From Polytrichum commune (taxonomy: Eukaryota > Streptophyta > Polytrichopsida > Polytrichales > Polytrichaceae), in the NCBI GenBank assembly GCA_950295325.1, contig OX485804.1, positions 54,236,429-54,300,428 on the forward strand: a stretch of 64,000 bases of DNA. The letters run 5' to 3'. Positions 32,706 through 43,870 of this stretch are shown piece by piece. Each line of letters begins with the position of its first letter. Position 1 is the first letter of the stretch. Made by a program: the position numbers and the translations under genes. The notes beneath the pieces were generated by a model, which saw nothing but the letters and a program-made list of their open reading frames with translations, did not search any database and was not told where the DNA came from.

Positions 32706-34223
32706 TCAACTTCAACTTTATGAATGCCTAAGCTATTAGTAGATGGCTCCTAAATGGTTACTTTTTTCAAATTACCCCCCCCCTAAAAAAAAACATATGA
32801 ATGCCTAAAATGGTTGGAATCCATGCTTGGAGTCACATCTAACCACATACCAATTAAATATATAGGTGTTCGATGAAGACACATAACCAAATCATGCATG
32901 CCTACCTTATCCCACTTCTCCTAGGATATGAAACAAACAATTAGTGTGAGATGGTTAGCAAATTCAAATCAAGATTGTAGCCACATAAATTTTGGAGCTC
33001 ATAGGAATATCTTATTTGTTATAAGAGTGAAGACTCTAGTGCTCATTAAATGGCCATATAGGACCTCCCCTCCCCCCCCCCCAAATAATAATAATAAAAA
33101 AATAAAATTATGTGGACTATTGCTCTAAGATAGTTGCCATATGTTGAGAACGTGGTCCAGTCCCCTTTAGCCATATGTCCTTTTGGTATCCATTCTTGGA
33201 GCCACACCAAATAAAATACCACTCAAATACATGTTTCCTAATAAGATATTAACCAAAAAAGGTTGTCTATCTTGCTTGATTTTTTCCATGTATAAGATGT
33301 ACCTTAGAGTGTCCCTACCAAGCTCAGTACACGGTGGATAAAAAACACTCCGTTTTTGTAGGAACCAAGACCGCCAAGCCACGGCATCCACCAGGCTCTT
33401 GCACCACACAAAGGCTCTCCGGTGCAAGCACTCCACAATGCAATCCTTGGCATTTTATTTCAGTGATCTCCATACGGCATCGCCATCAACGACATTTCCT
33501 TTCTTTGGACAAATTATTCTATGGCATGTACGGGGGATGATGGCATCACAACAGATGGGAGGACCAACAAGGGCATGAACTTATGCCCAGATGAGGAGGA
33601 GTAATGTTACAAAGGTTTCATGCACATCTCCATAGACTCAAGTAGAGAGACATGGCAAAGAATACCGCATTTTGGTTAGTTGTTGCTTTGCACTACAATC
33701 ATCACAAGCTAGAAGGAGAAGTAGATCGGCCATCAAGGTCCTTAGAGACAAACTTGGGTGAAATAAAGGTTATGATAGCTAAGTTCATTGGTTGTTATTG
33801 GATAATCATAGATCTCGATGAGAGTGGGACGACATAAGATGATGTTGTTTTGAATACCATGGACCTTTACAAGCAAAAATGTGGGATAACCTTTGTTTCT
33901 AAACATTGTTGGGTTTTGCTAAACATTTATCTTCATTTTATAGGAATATTCTTGGCCAAATGGAATGTGGGAGGGTTTGATGTTCCAGCTCCAAGTGTGT
34001 TGCCCGTAGATTGCCATGAAGTTGTCGTTCCCATGGTGCTTTTATTGCCTACAACACCTCATTTGTTGAGACGTGGCATGCTGGTGCAATGTCTTTGAAG
34101 GTGGAGCGCCTAAACCTCAAGGTTAAGGAGCAGGCTTTGCATGCATATGCTAAAGGTACAATCAATTTTTGCTACAACCATTGTGAAGGTGGTAAAACAA
34201 ATTGCTCAACAAATTGATTTTAG
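32706..34223. other. Intergenic DNA with a dispersed ~100-bp repeat
   Basis: Blocks at about 32,812-32,925 and 33,170-33,260 (TCCATGCTTGGAGTCACA..., CACACCAATTAAATA-type) recur at about 49,485-49,580 and 50,105-50,250. Open frames at 33.2-34.1 kb match no family I recognise. Confidence 0.35.
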
Positions 34224-34232
34224 ATTATTTAC

Positions 34233-34641
34233 ACGGGTAGATCACTCCATTGTCAAGTTGAACACCACGTGCGACCAAAAAAAATCTTCTTTTGGTAAGT
34301 TGCACCACCAAAATGGGTCAAAATTTTATCAAATTTTTTTCATGAGTAGATATACATAGTACCTATGACATAGTCAAAAGTGGTAACTAAATTTGATGAT
34401 TTGTTTTTTTCATAACACATACCATTTCTAACTAGAATGACACAGAATTGAACTAAAACAATTACTAAAAAAAAATAAGATGACTAAAAATTTCAAAAAA
34501 ACATACAAAAGATACTATCAATGGTCATGTATATGTAGAAAAAATATCATAAATTTTAAAATTATATATGGCATGTAATATAGGGGTAGCAAACTCTGTC
34601 CGAACGTGGTGTCAACTTGACAATGAAGTGACCTCCCCGTG
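34233..34641. mobile_element. Mutator-type MITE, copy A (409 bp)
   Basis: Ends are inverted: ACGGGTAGATCACTCCATTG and the complement of CAATGAAGTGACCTCCCCGT. Target duplication ATTATTTAC at 34,224-34,232 and 34,642-34,650, a perfect 9 bp. The 9-bp size points to the Mutator superfamily. The interior is AT-rich and non-coding. Confidence 0.8.
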
Positions 34642-34650
34642 ATTATTTAC

Positions 34651-35195
34651 TCAATAGGATAGGTTTATTTCCTATGACATTGCGCGGCAATGTCTGCTAC
34701 TTCAAAGGACACAAGAGCTTGCTAAACTACAAGAGAAGTTGTCGCCGATTCTGCAACAACACTTGCTGCCTCCACAAACCTTGCTCCTCATAGATTTGGT
34801 GCCACCAAGTTCATTGCTACTATTCCTTTGTGTTGCTCATTTGCACACGTACACACATGGGGGTAGGGTTAGGGTTTGGTGACCTTAACAATGTTATTGT
34901 TATTACGAAGGATGACAATTGCACAAAGCTTAATCATGCAGACAACAACCACCTCCTAGACATGCAACATCACCCCATCTTAGAAGCTTCACTACCCCAT
35001 CTTAGCAACAACATCAACTCATCTCCCAACCTGCACCCTTCCCCCATTTCAAGTCAAGACCCATTGATGCCACGTCTGCCTTGGAACCTATTGACATCAA
35101 TATTTTTTTTATCTTAGCCACAATGCCATATGTATTTCAATTGCGATCTTCATGTAGCATCTTTCAATAAAATCTAGGTCCAAGGGTGAATTGGT
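34651..35195. other. No gene seen
   Basis: Only short unsupported open frames; sequence between the MITE and the LINE relic. Confidence 0.35.
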
Positions 35196-36231
35196 GTTGA
35201 CAACTATACATGTTTGCTTTCCATTGGACAACTATCTCAATTGTGAAGAGAACCAGGAAGTGATCCGACCCACTCTTATTAAATGGAATAGGTTAGGACT
35301 AAAGAGGACTCATTTGGATTGGTTGACACATAGAATCTATCTAGCCTACCTAGAATTCTAGTGCCATCCACATGAAAGTTGTCCCAAGAGAAGATAGTAT
35401 ACGAAAAGATCCTCAAGTACCAAAGTGTTTTTGACTTGCTACCATGATGTTTTCTCTTAGAATTTTTTTAAACCCTTTGATCTATGTTTTATATGATTCC
35501 ACCATGTTCCAATCTCCCAATCTCCCTCCGTGACCCACTTACGATTCCGGGGGAGTGCTTCGAACATGGCCTCCCATAGCTCAATTCGTTCATGCACATT
35601 ACTAGAGTCATAGACATTAGCAACCCCAGTGTTAGGCCCTTGCACGCCCATTAATTTGACCATTGTACCCTATCTTTACTCCTCCTTCCATTCTATGCTT
35701 AGTAATTATGGGTCTCATGAGTGTGCAAACCCCCCTCTTCCTACACAAGGTATAATTTTGACGTCCAGAGATGCTTCTGCGACTTTGTAGTAAAAACAAT
35801 AGTTAATGCTAACCCCTAGCTTCACTACTTTCTCTAATCTAATTTTATGTTCTTGTAGAAACATCACATCAATGCCTGGTGTAAAGTTTCTCAAGTACCA
35901 CCCAAGTGATAAAATAGCAAGGCATTATATAAGATAAGAAATTAACACGCATGTATTGATCTTGGTATGTCTTCGGTGCTATTTGGCCTCCACCTAGGGA
36001 TCCATACTTCCCTCTTACATGTTTGTTGGTTTCTCCACCCTTTGTATTTTTTCCGCCTGGTGTAACAAATAAGACCGTTTTCTTGTGTTTATTTTTTACT
36101 TTAATTCTTCTTGAGACTAGTTCCCTTTCTGTAAAAAAAATGTGGGCTTTAGGAACCTTGACACCATTATATGCCTTGTAGTAATTTCCCATTGATATTG
36201 GCATCTTCCTCTTTGTTTTTAGCCTCAACAT
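35196..36231 (-). pseudogene. LINE (L1-like) endonuclease remnant
   Basis: Minus-strand frames give, in order: GIDVMFLQEHKI (the LQE motif of LINE endonucleases), GVANVYDSSNVHERIELWEA and WVTEGDW (NVY...GGDFN region), then RILGRLDRFYVS and GSDHFLVLF (the SDH catalytic motif). This is the apurinic-type endonuclease that nicks target DNA for non-LTR retrotransposition. Several frame changes and stops break it. The upstream part (120-aa frame from 36,231) is a basic linker with VPKAHIFFTERELV. No reverse transcriptase follows, so this is a 5' fragment, or the body is lost. Confidence 0.65.
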
Positions 36232-38500
36232 GTTCTTCTTCCTCTCCTTTATCTCCCTTATTTACCATCTTTTGGCTATCCCATTGGTGACCTCTCGTCT
36301 CTCTTCCTTTTTTTGATGGTTGGAAATTTGTATCAAGGGGAATTGGCTCAACTTAAATGGGGTTTACCTGTTTGTTCACATCAATTTGGTCTCTGGTGAC
36401 ACCACGTGGATGTTGACCATTAGACAACTTCTCTGCTAGCCCTTGGGCAACTACCTTGTAAGTGAGTGGCCTCCTACCACCTCCCAACTCCAACTCTGTA
36501 TCGGCTTCTCCTTGCTCACCTTCCTCAAGCCCTCCTATTCTAATACTCTCTTCGTTCCTTCACAACCTCTCCGCAACATTGCCACTATGTGCACTCTTCT
36601 CTACAACGCTTTCATTCTCTATAGTGTCTCCTTCCATGCTACCATAAGTCTACTCGGTTTTTTGTAGCATGGTCTCTACAACATTTTTTGGTTGGGTTTG
36701 GGCTGCTTAGTTGTATGGGCATCGTTTTGTATCTCCGTGATTGGAGGCTACTGATATTGCATTGTGTGTCTTGTATGGGTTTTTTCCTAATTGTTTGCCA
36801 CTCTTTCCACATGTGGGCATGTTTCCTTAGCTTGGGCATTATGTGTGTGGCTTATGCTTGGCATCTCTTTGAGATCACCATAGCTTGGAAGCTAAGTGGT
36901 ATCGGAGAAGCTTGGATACCTACGTCTTTGTTGATATGTCATTCCTCATCCCTCATAGTGCATGGGTCGTGTATGGGCACGTGTGATTGGGTCATGCATG
37001 GGCACGCGTGATTTTGTAGATATTCAATTTTGTTTTGAACGTCTGCTTTTGGCAACCGGTTCAAATTGTTCCTGAGGTTCAATAATACTTTTCTAGTACT
37101 TTGTGAGCCCAATATGGTGCACACATGTGTTTTTAACCCTTTAAAACTATTAAAGATTAGACTGTGGTGTTTGTTTGAATATGCAAAAATATAAAAAGAG
37201 TGGAGTTTAGTGCTTAGAATTGAAATTGAGTTTAAGATTAGTTTAGGCATTACATTGGATTTCTAGCTCGAGGTTCAATCAGGGATTACATTGTGGGTAT
37301 GGAAGGCTTGGAGTTGCAAGAAGCTATGATTTAAAGTTTTATTTAGCGGGGGGTTAAGGCGTAGACCGCCTTATTGTTTATTCTGGTTAGGATTAGTAGG
37401 CTAGTGCGAGTATTGGTTATTCTAGGGTTAAAGGGTGTTCATTCAAAGGGGGGGGGGGTCCGCACTTGGATAGGGTAACTGCCTGAATTCCGGACCTCCG
37501 GAAGGAGGCCTCCTGTTCAGCAGGAGCCTCTCTCTCTCACACTCTCTCTGGGGATGAAGGCTGGATGCGGCGGAAGACGCACAGGGGAGGTGGCCCCTGG
37601 GGGAGAGGACATAAACGAAGACTGAGTGGAATTGGAAGGAGGAGGGTGCCGGCAGAAAACTGTTGAGAGCGTAGGAAGGGCATCACAGAGTGAGAAGAGA
37701 ATAGAAGAGGATTGGTCTGGAGGGGATCGTTGAAGGAGGGTGGGCAACTGCCGAAAATGACCAGCTGGTGCTGAATGTTGCCTTTCATGAAGGGCCCAAC
37801 ATTGTCGACCACGAGGTAGGAGTGGGTGAGGCATTCTTGGCAATGTAGGAATTGGAATCAGGAAGGGCAGAATGCCGAATGGTGGCGATGAGATGCTGGT
37901 CATATAGCTTGAACCAGTTGCGGAAACCTCGGATTTATTAATCTTGAATCTGCGAGGAGGATTGGGCTAGACTTAGAGAATTTTGAACTCCATTGTTGAG
38001 AGCTGGCTTCGAAATTTTGAGGACCAGACTAAAAATCTCAGCCTCAAGCCTCAACTGGGAGCTGAGTGATTGGCTAATGCCTGTCCAATAAGGAGGGTTG
38101 AGTGGGTGTGACGCCGCAGTGGTGGAGGAGGAGCTGAGGCAAACTGAAGGCAAACTAGGGGTCTGCAGAGCGACCTTGGACACAGGGCAAGCACGAAGGA
38201 CGTGGCGGAAGGGCCTGAGGCCTCCGGCAGACTATAGAGGGGGTAGGCCTCGGTTTCCACCAAGGGCAGGAACTCTCTGCTGGTTTGGGAGGACTCCAGA
38301 GGCTGAGGACCAGGGCTTAAATTTGTAGAACATGGTAGACTAGGTTGGTAATGATGAGCTTGGTTTACAACTGTTGTGAACGACAGTGGCTTTCTCCATG
38401 TAAGCTGGGACTGCTTAAGAACCATTAGGAAGCAATTAGGCCAGTTAATCAAATCATTGCTGTATGTTAGATGGTTGTGGTGAAGAAGGACAACAATTAG
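36232..38500. other. No gene supported; GC-richer block at 37.5-38.4 kb
   Basis: Open frames on the minus strand at 37.5-38.45 kb are Pro/Ser/Leu-rich, like those at 16.4-17.45 kb, and precede the same repeat (38.5-39.1 kb). They are probably internal sequence of the same unknown element family rather than genes. Confidence 0.35.
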
Positions 38501-38504
38501 GGAG

Positions 38505-39075
38505 GAAGGAGAGTATTTATAAATACTTGTGGCCTAATGTCCCCGGGAGGTCACTCCATTGTCAAGTTGAAAACCATGTGCGACGGAAAAAAATCTACTT
38601 TTTCTAAAAAACATCAACAAAATGGGTCAAACTTTTATCAAAAAAATTTTATGAGTACATATACATGGTATCTATTACACAGTAAAATTTGATAACCAAA
38701 TTTGATAATTTTTTTTCTAGCAGAATTGATCTAAAAAAATTGCTAGAAAAAATGGAGATGACTAAAAATTTCAGAAAAATATAAAAAAGATATTATCAAT
38801 GGATATGTACATATAGAAAATATATCATAATTTTAAAAAATATCTATGGCATATAATATAGGGGTAGCAAACTTCCGTTGCACATGGTTTTCAACTTGAC
38901 AATGGAGTGACCTCCCCGGGTCTAATGTTCCTTAAATGAGAATTGTGTGTTCAATATCACCAATGGTGAATCATGTGGACTGTGTTTGAGAGATGGGTAA
39001 AGTTGGACAAGTGTATGAAAGCCCTAAACTCTCATCCGGACTACGACACACAAGGGTGGGGGTTTAGGGCTGACA
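38505..39075 (+). repeat. Second copy of the repeat split by the MULE
   Basis: GAGTATTTATAAATACTTG...TTCCTTAAATGAGAATTGTG...CCGGACTACGACACACAAGG then GTGGGGGTTTA matches 29,535-29,735. Copy B of the Mutator-type MITE interrupts it at 38,541-38,921. Confidence 0.55.
38541..38921. mobile_element. Mutator-type MITE, copy B
   Basis: Nearly perfect TIRs of about 40 bp, starting GGGAGGTCACTCCATTGTCA and running to AACCATGTGC. Target duplication about 9 bp with one mismatch (GCCTAATGT left, GTCTAATGT right). Same family and orientation as copy A; copy C is inverted. Confidence 0.8.
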
Positions 39076-39500
39076 TACTCCATAGGTGTTGCATGTGTAC
39101 CCCTATGGAAGGATCTTGCTTTCAACTACTTTAAACAAGTTGACTCCAAATCTAACTGATGTTTCTCCTATGCCACCCATCTCTGGTTGATCATTGTTGC
39201 CTCCCATTGCAATACCTTGCATGCCCATTCCTCTATTGGTTTTGCCATGGTGGTTCCTCCGTCTAGCTTCCGATTCATTTGCATTGATATTAGACTTCCT
39301 CACCCAGTCTACGTAAGTGAGAGTTGCCACACTTCTTGTCAAATAGAATGGATCTTACTTACACCACCCAACTTCCACACTTATCCTTGCCTTCTTTGCC
39401 AATCATATTAGCTCAGGGCACACCAAAGCTTGTTCTAGATATACCTTCTTACCACATCTCATAGGTAGATGTTCCTATTTCAGTAAGGGTAGAGTACCAT
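39076..39500. other. No gene supported
   Basis: A 79-aa minus-strand open frame (39,342-39,103) has no recognisable domain. Nothing else structured. Confidence 0.3.
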
Positions 39501-39502
39501 GG

Positions 39503-39660
39503 CAGTGGGGGAGTGCTAACATGTGAGTGGTGCGCCGTAACTTGTGAGCAGTGAGGTTGGCAAAATACTTGGAGATACACCCACTAGTATCCTGTAACTG
39601 TGGTATTTTGGCATACATAATACCATCTTTGTTTATGATAATATGAGTGGGAAGTTTACA
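39503..39660 (-). mobile_element. Relic of the MULE right end, inverted
   Basis: GGGGGAGTGCTAACATGTGA then GTGG and CGTAACTTGTGAGCAGTGAG are followed by a diverged complement of the right subterminal block (CTAGTATCCTGTAACTGTGG). It is the reverse complement of the right end at 29,215-29,399. No matching target duplication with the relic at 53.1 kb was found. Confidence 0.6.
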
Positions 39661-41035
39661 CAAAGTGCAATCAACCTAATGAATGCCTTATTTCACTCTT
39701 AAAATCAACAACTGCAAGCTTGGTATGAGAGTTTGGAGATGATTTTCAACATTATTGTTAGATTCAACATTCAAACTCTTTAAAAAAATGCAACCACATT
39801 CCAAGTATCAAGTATGCTCTAGACTATATTTCTAGAATGAATGTAGGTTTGAGAAATGAACTAATGGAGGCACTACGGAAAATTTAGAAACTAAATTTTT
39901 TGGACATAGTTGGAAGTGCAAGAGGAAATTACTCGTCCATATCAATGTCCACAAAGTAATGAACACATTCAATGTAGTTAATGTGAAACTATGCATAGAA
40001 GCTCCATTATGATAACTATAATTATTGTCTTTCATTCCTCCTCGTTGTCACCAACATGCTTAATACACTCCTTCGCCTCAACATCTACGAATTGCATGAT
40101 GCGATGATCATAACCCAACGACGTACTGCAATGTGATGGTGTTGAGTTTGGATCCATAACCTTTAACCACCTTTGCATGTAATGGGATAATTATGCAAGT
40201 GGGAGGGGACATCACATTTTTCATTTAAAAAATAAAAATAAAAACCAAATGGTCATCATTCATTATTGGAGAATAATATGTTGAATGATTTCAAAATCAA
40301 ACAAACATGGAAAAAATGGTGAACTTATGTAATCCATCGGGATTTTATGAAAACTTTCTGAAGAAGCTCCTCATCATCATTGCCATCAAGCCATCACTAT
40401 GACGTGAGGATAGAGTATTGTATGATGGTGCCAAGATGACATCGACTTTGGCAGTGTCTCTCTTGAATGCGATGAAAGTAACGCTTCTACACCAACAAGC
40501 ATGAATAAATGCATGTGCAATCCACATAGACACAAAGATTATAGCTAATGTTTGAATTCCACAGTTATATTTCAAAAAATTCACATGTTTAATCTACGCC
40601 TTTATTAAGAATTGCAAAGACTTCTTTTTCTCCCTTGTCCACTTCTTTATGACACATTTACTTTCATAATTTGCGTTTATGCAATAATATGATTGAAAAA
40701 GGTTGGTAGTCTAATGGAGTTCTCTCTACTACCCATGTTAACTACCCTTTCTAGTCTACATTACCCTAGTACCTATACCTTATTACTACCATGTTACCAA
40801 TGATACTATTCTTGAAGGTTGTATCGGTATTGTCCACCCTCTAATGTTGGTTGAAACTCATAGATGTACGACCTTATAGTTTGACTTACTTACAACCATA
40901 TCTTTGTTCCTGTTATATATCTTATGATATTATCCCTCTTATACCGTCAACATTATAACTAGTGTTGAACTGGTATTGTTTACTTTTAGATACCATTTGG
41001 GTATGTACAATGGGAGTTTCACTTTTTTTTGTTGG
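39661..41035. other. AT-rich intergenic DNA
   Basis: No gene or repeat structure that I can support. Confidence 0.35.
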
Positions 41036-41039
41036 ATAA

Positions 41040-41590
41040 CAGTAGGGTACAACTATTTTAAACCTTGGACAATTGCCAAAATAACTGTATTTAACTAGAT
41101 TTTTTCCAATACATTTTAGGGAACAACTACAGTTAACTAGAAAAATTTAAGACCAAATTCAAGAACAACCATAGTTATCTAGAAAAAATCCAAGTATTAT
41201 TAAATATTCAAAGAACTTTGCCTCTTGATTTGCTTCAGTCCAAGGTCTTTAATATGCTTAGGCTACTGAGGATCATCAAGAAACACCTTTATACAATCAT
41301 TACAATAGATTGGGCTCAATGTTGTGCATCACAATGTTGGGCTCCACACCAATCTCCATGTACACCAGAAACACAAATAACACACTAGTGACACTACAAC
41401 ATTACAATGCAATTCCATGAACATGTTGCGCTCAACTTTAGTTAACTAAATATAACTAGACTTAACTAAAGTTTTTGGCAAACCAAATTTAAAAGAACTA
41501 TAGTTAAGTATATTTTTTGGCAGGTCAAATTGTGAACAACTATAGTTATGAAGGGTGACTAGTTAACTTATAGTCGAATTAATTGGTGAG
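41040..41590 (-). repeat. Dispersed repeat with TAGTTAACTA motifs (copy 2)
   Basis: This is the inverted counterpart of 10,880-11,290. The coding-like core is present on the minus strand (GATGATCCTCAGTAGCC...CATATTAAAGACCTTGGAC), but with a stop where copy 1 is open. Flanks have the same TAGTTAACT(A/T)TAGTT motifs. Confidence 0.5.
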
Positions 41591-42525
41591 TTGTCCAAAG
41601 TCTAAACTATTTGATAGTATTTTTGTTTTCAATACCATTCAGGTATATATACCATGCAAGGACCTTCATACCTAGGTTAAATTGTACCAATATCCATATG
41701 GTTTAGAATGGTGCTAACCCAAATAATAACTCAAGCACACAAAGATTCTCTCACCTTGGCATACCCACCAAATTTCAATATTTGACTGATATTGTTATTT
41801 TGATTCACACATGTAGGCTCTTTGATACCATTATTAATGTTGATTATTGATACCATGTATTCACCTACATACCGGTCCAACATTGGTTATTGTCCTCTAA
41901 CCTATGGTTATGCACTTATGTCCTCATAGATCTACCATATTTACTTCTAGCTTCCTAACCTAGCCTATATTGACCAAGATTACCGCACTATACTACAAAG
42001 GGTGGGTCCCTAGCCAATAGTGATATTGAGGTGTTGACCAACTTAATCCTCTTAAATATAACACTATTTTGGGAGATACTTCTTATTATTAGGGAAAATG
42101 AAGGTAAGACATACATTAGTCTCTTCTCTCCAAGACTTTCTTGGAACTATTGCTTACACAATGACAAGCCGTACTACAACCACAAACAAGTTAAGAATCC
42201 ATTTCAACCCAAATATTAATATTCCAAGAACCAACACTATTTCATTCATTAGCAAGGTTGTACACTGCAAAACTTCACCACTCCCTTGTACCGCCCACTC
42301 ATTTTTACACTTTCTAAGTAGGTACCAAGATATTGTGACCTAAGAGACCCTCAATTCACTATCCTAACCACCACTTCTTATGCAATCATCCTAAGTGTTA
42401 CAAACACCGCTCTTGTGTTAATCCTTAATAAATCTTCTCCTTTGCCAATAGTTGTCATTACCTCCTCAAAAACAACCTAATTCTACCGTTGGCTAATTAC
42501 TTAGTAAAGCAAAAATCTTGCCATG
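41591..42525. other. AT-rich intergenic DNA
   Basis: No gene or clear repeat seen. Confidence 0.35.
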
Positions 42526-42529
42526 GGAG

Positions 42530-43870
42530 CCCACATGGAAGTTTTGACAACACCATTTACAGAGCATTTGAAAAAAAATTAAGACATTTGGAGCTACCTT
42601 CAAGGTTACCCAAATGTTGATATTTACATATTGGGCACAAGCACACAAATTTCATGGTTTTGCAGATTTTAGAATATCACTTCCAAAACCATTTGTAAAC
42701 CATTTGAGAAATACAAACTAAACTGTGAATGAAACTCAAAGGCACCCAAATATTGTAATAGTGATCTCAACATGGAGATAACTAATTTCAAGTTTTTGAA
42801 GGGTTTTCGAAATCACTAGGAAAGACTTGAGGAGCGTTGCAAAGGCCATTTGTAAACCATTTGAGCAAATTGAACCATAATTATGAGAAAAACTTAAAGG
42901 TACCAAGATGTTGATATTAGTCATCTCAACACCAAGATGACTAATTTCAAAATTTTAGAGAGTTTTCAAAATCACTTGGAAACCCTTAGGAAGCGCTACA
43001 AAGGCCATTTTGTACACCAGCTGAGAAAAGTAAAGTCAATTTCAAAGGAAACTTAAAGATATTAAAATGTTGATATTAGATATCTTGGCACCAAGATGAG
43101 TTATTTCAAATTGTTGGAGGGTTTTCAAAATCACTATGAATGGTTTTGGAAGCGTTGCCATGACCATTTGCAAACCATCTGAGAAAAACTCACAAAATTG
43201 TCACATTAACTTAAAATTACCACAATTTTAATATTATTCATCTCGACACCAAGATGGTTAATTTCAAATTTTTTGAAGATTTCTCAAAATTGATGTAATA
43301 TCCCTAAGAAGCATGGAGAGGGTAGATTGTAAGCCATTCAAAAAAACAAAAAAAAAGTGAGAAAAATTTAAAGGTACCCAAATGTTGATATTAGTCATCT
43401 CAGCACCGAGATGACTAACTTCAAATTTTTTGCAACTTGTTTTTCAAATGCACTCTCAAAGGCTTGGAAAACTCTACAAAGGCCAATTCGAGAAATTTGA
43501 AAAAATGAAATCGTCAAAGAAGTTAAAAGATACAATAATAATGATATTTGTCATCTTAGCACCGAAATGTCTAATTTAAAATTCTTGAGGTGTTTTCAAA
43601 ATTGCTTTGAAATCTCGGGGAAGCGCTACAAGGGCAATAATTTCTGGAGAGTTTTCAAAATCAATGTAGAAGGCTTGCAAAGTGTTGGAAGGGCCAACTA
43701 TAAACCATTTGAGAAAATAAAACAAATTTTGAGAGAAACTTGAAGGTACTCAAATGTTGATATTAGTCACCTTGGCACCGAGGTGATTTATTTTGCATTT
43801 TGAAGATTTTTCAAAATCGTTTTGAAAGCCTTGGGAAGTGGTGTGAGGGCCGTTTGTAAATCGTTAAAGG
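42530..43870. repeat. Degenerate tandem array, ~160-bp unit, about eight copies
   Basis: Each unit has the same order: GATGACTAATTTCAAATTTT, GGGTTTTCAAAATCACT, GGAAGCGCTACAAAGGCC, ATTTGTAAACCATTTGAGAA, then AAACTTAAAGGTACC and GTTGATATTAGTCATCTC. The CCATTTGTAAACC landmark falls near 42,690, 42,845, 43,000, 43,160, 43,325, 43,480, 43,690 and 43,845. Units differ by many substitutions and one is partly deleted (about 43,600-43,690). No coding value. Confidence 0.8.

Noticed and set aside
33652-34098. Open frames between 33.6 and 34.1 kb as a host gene
   Set aside because: Short, no recognisable motif, and embedded in repeats; could be a faint transposon remnant but is not supportable.
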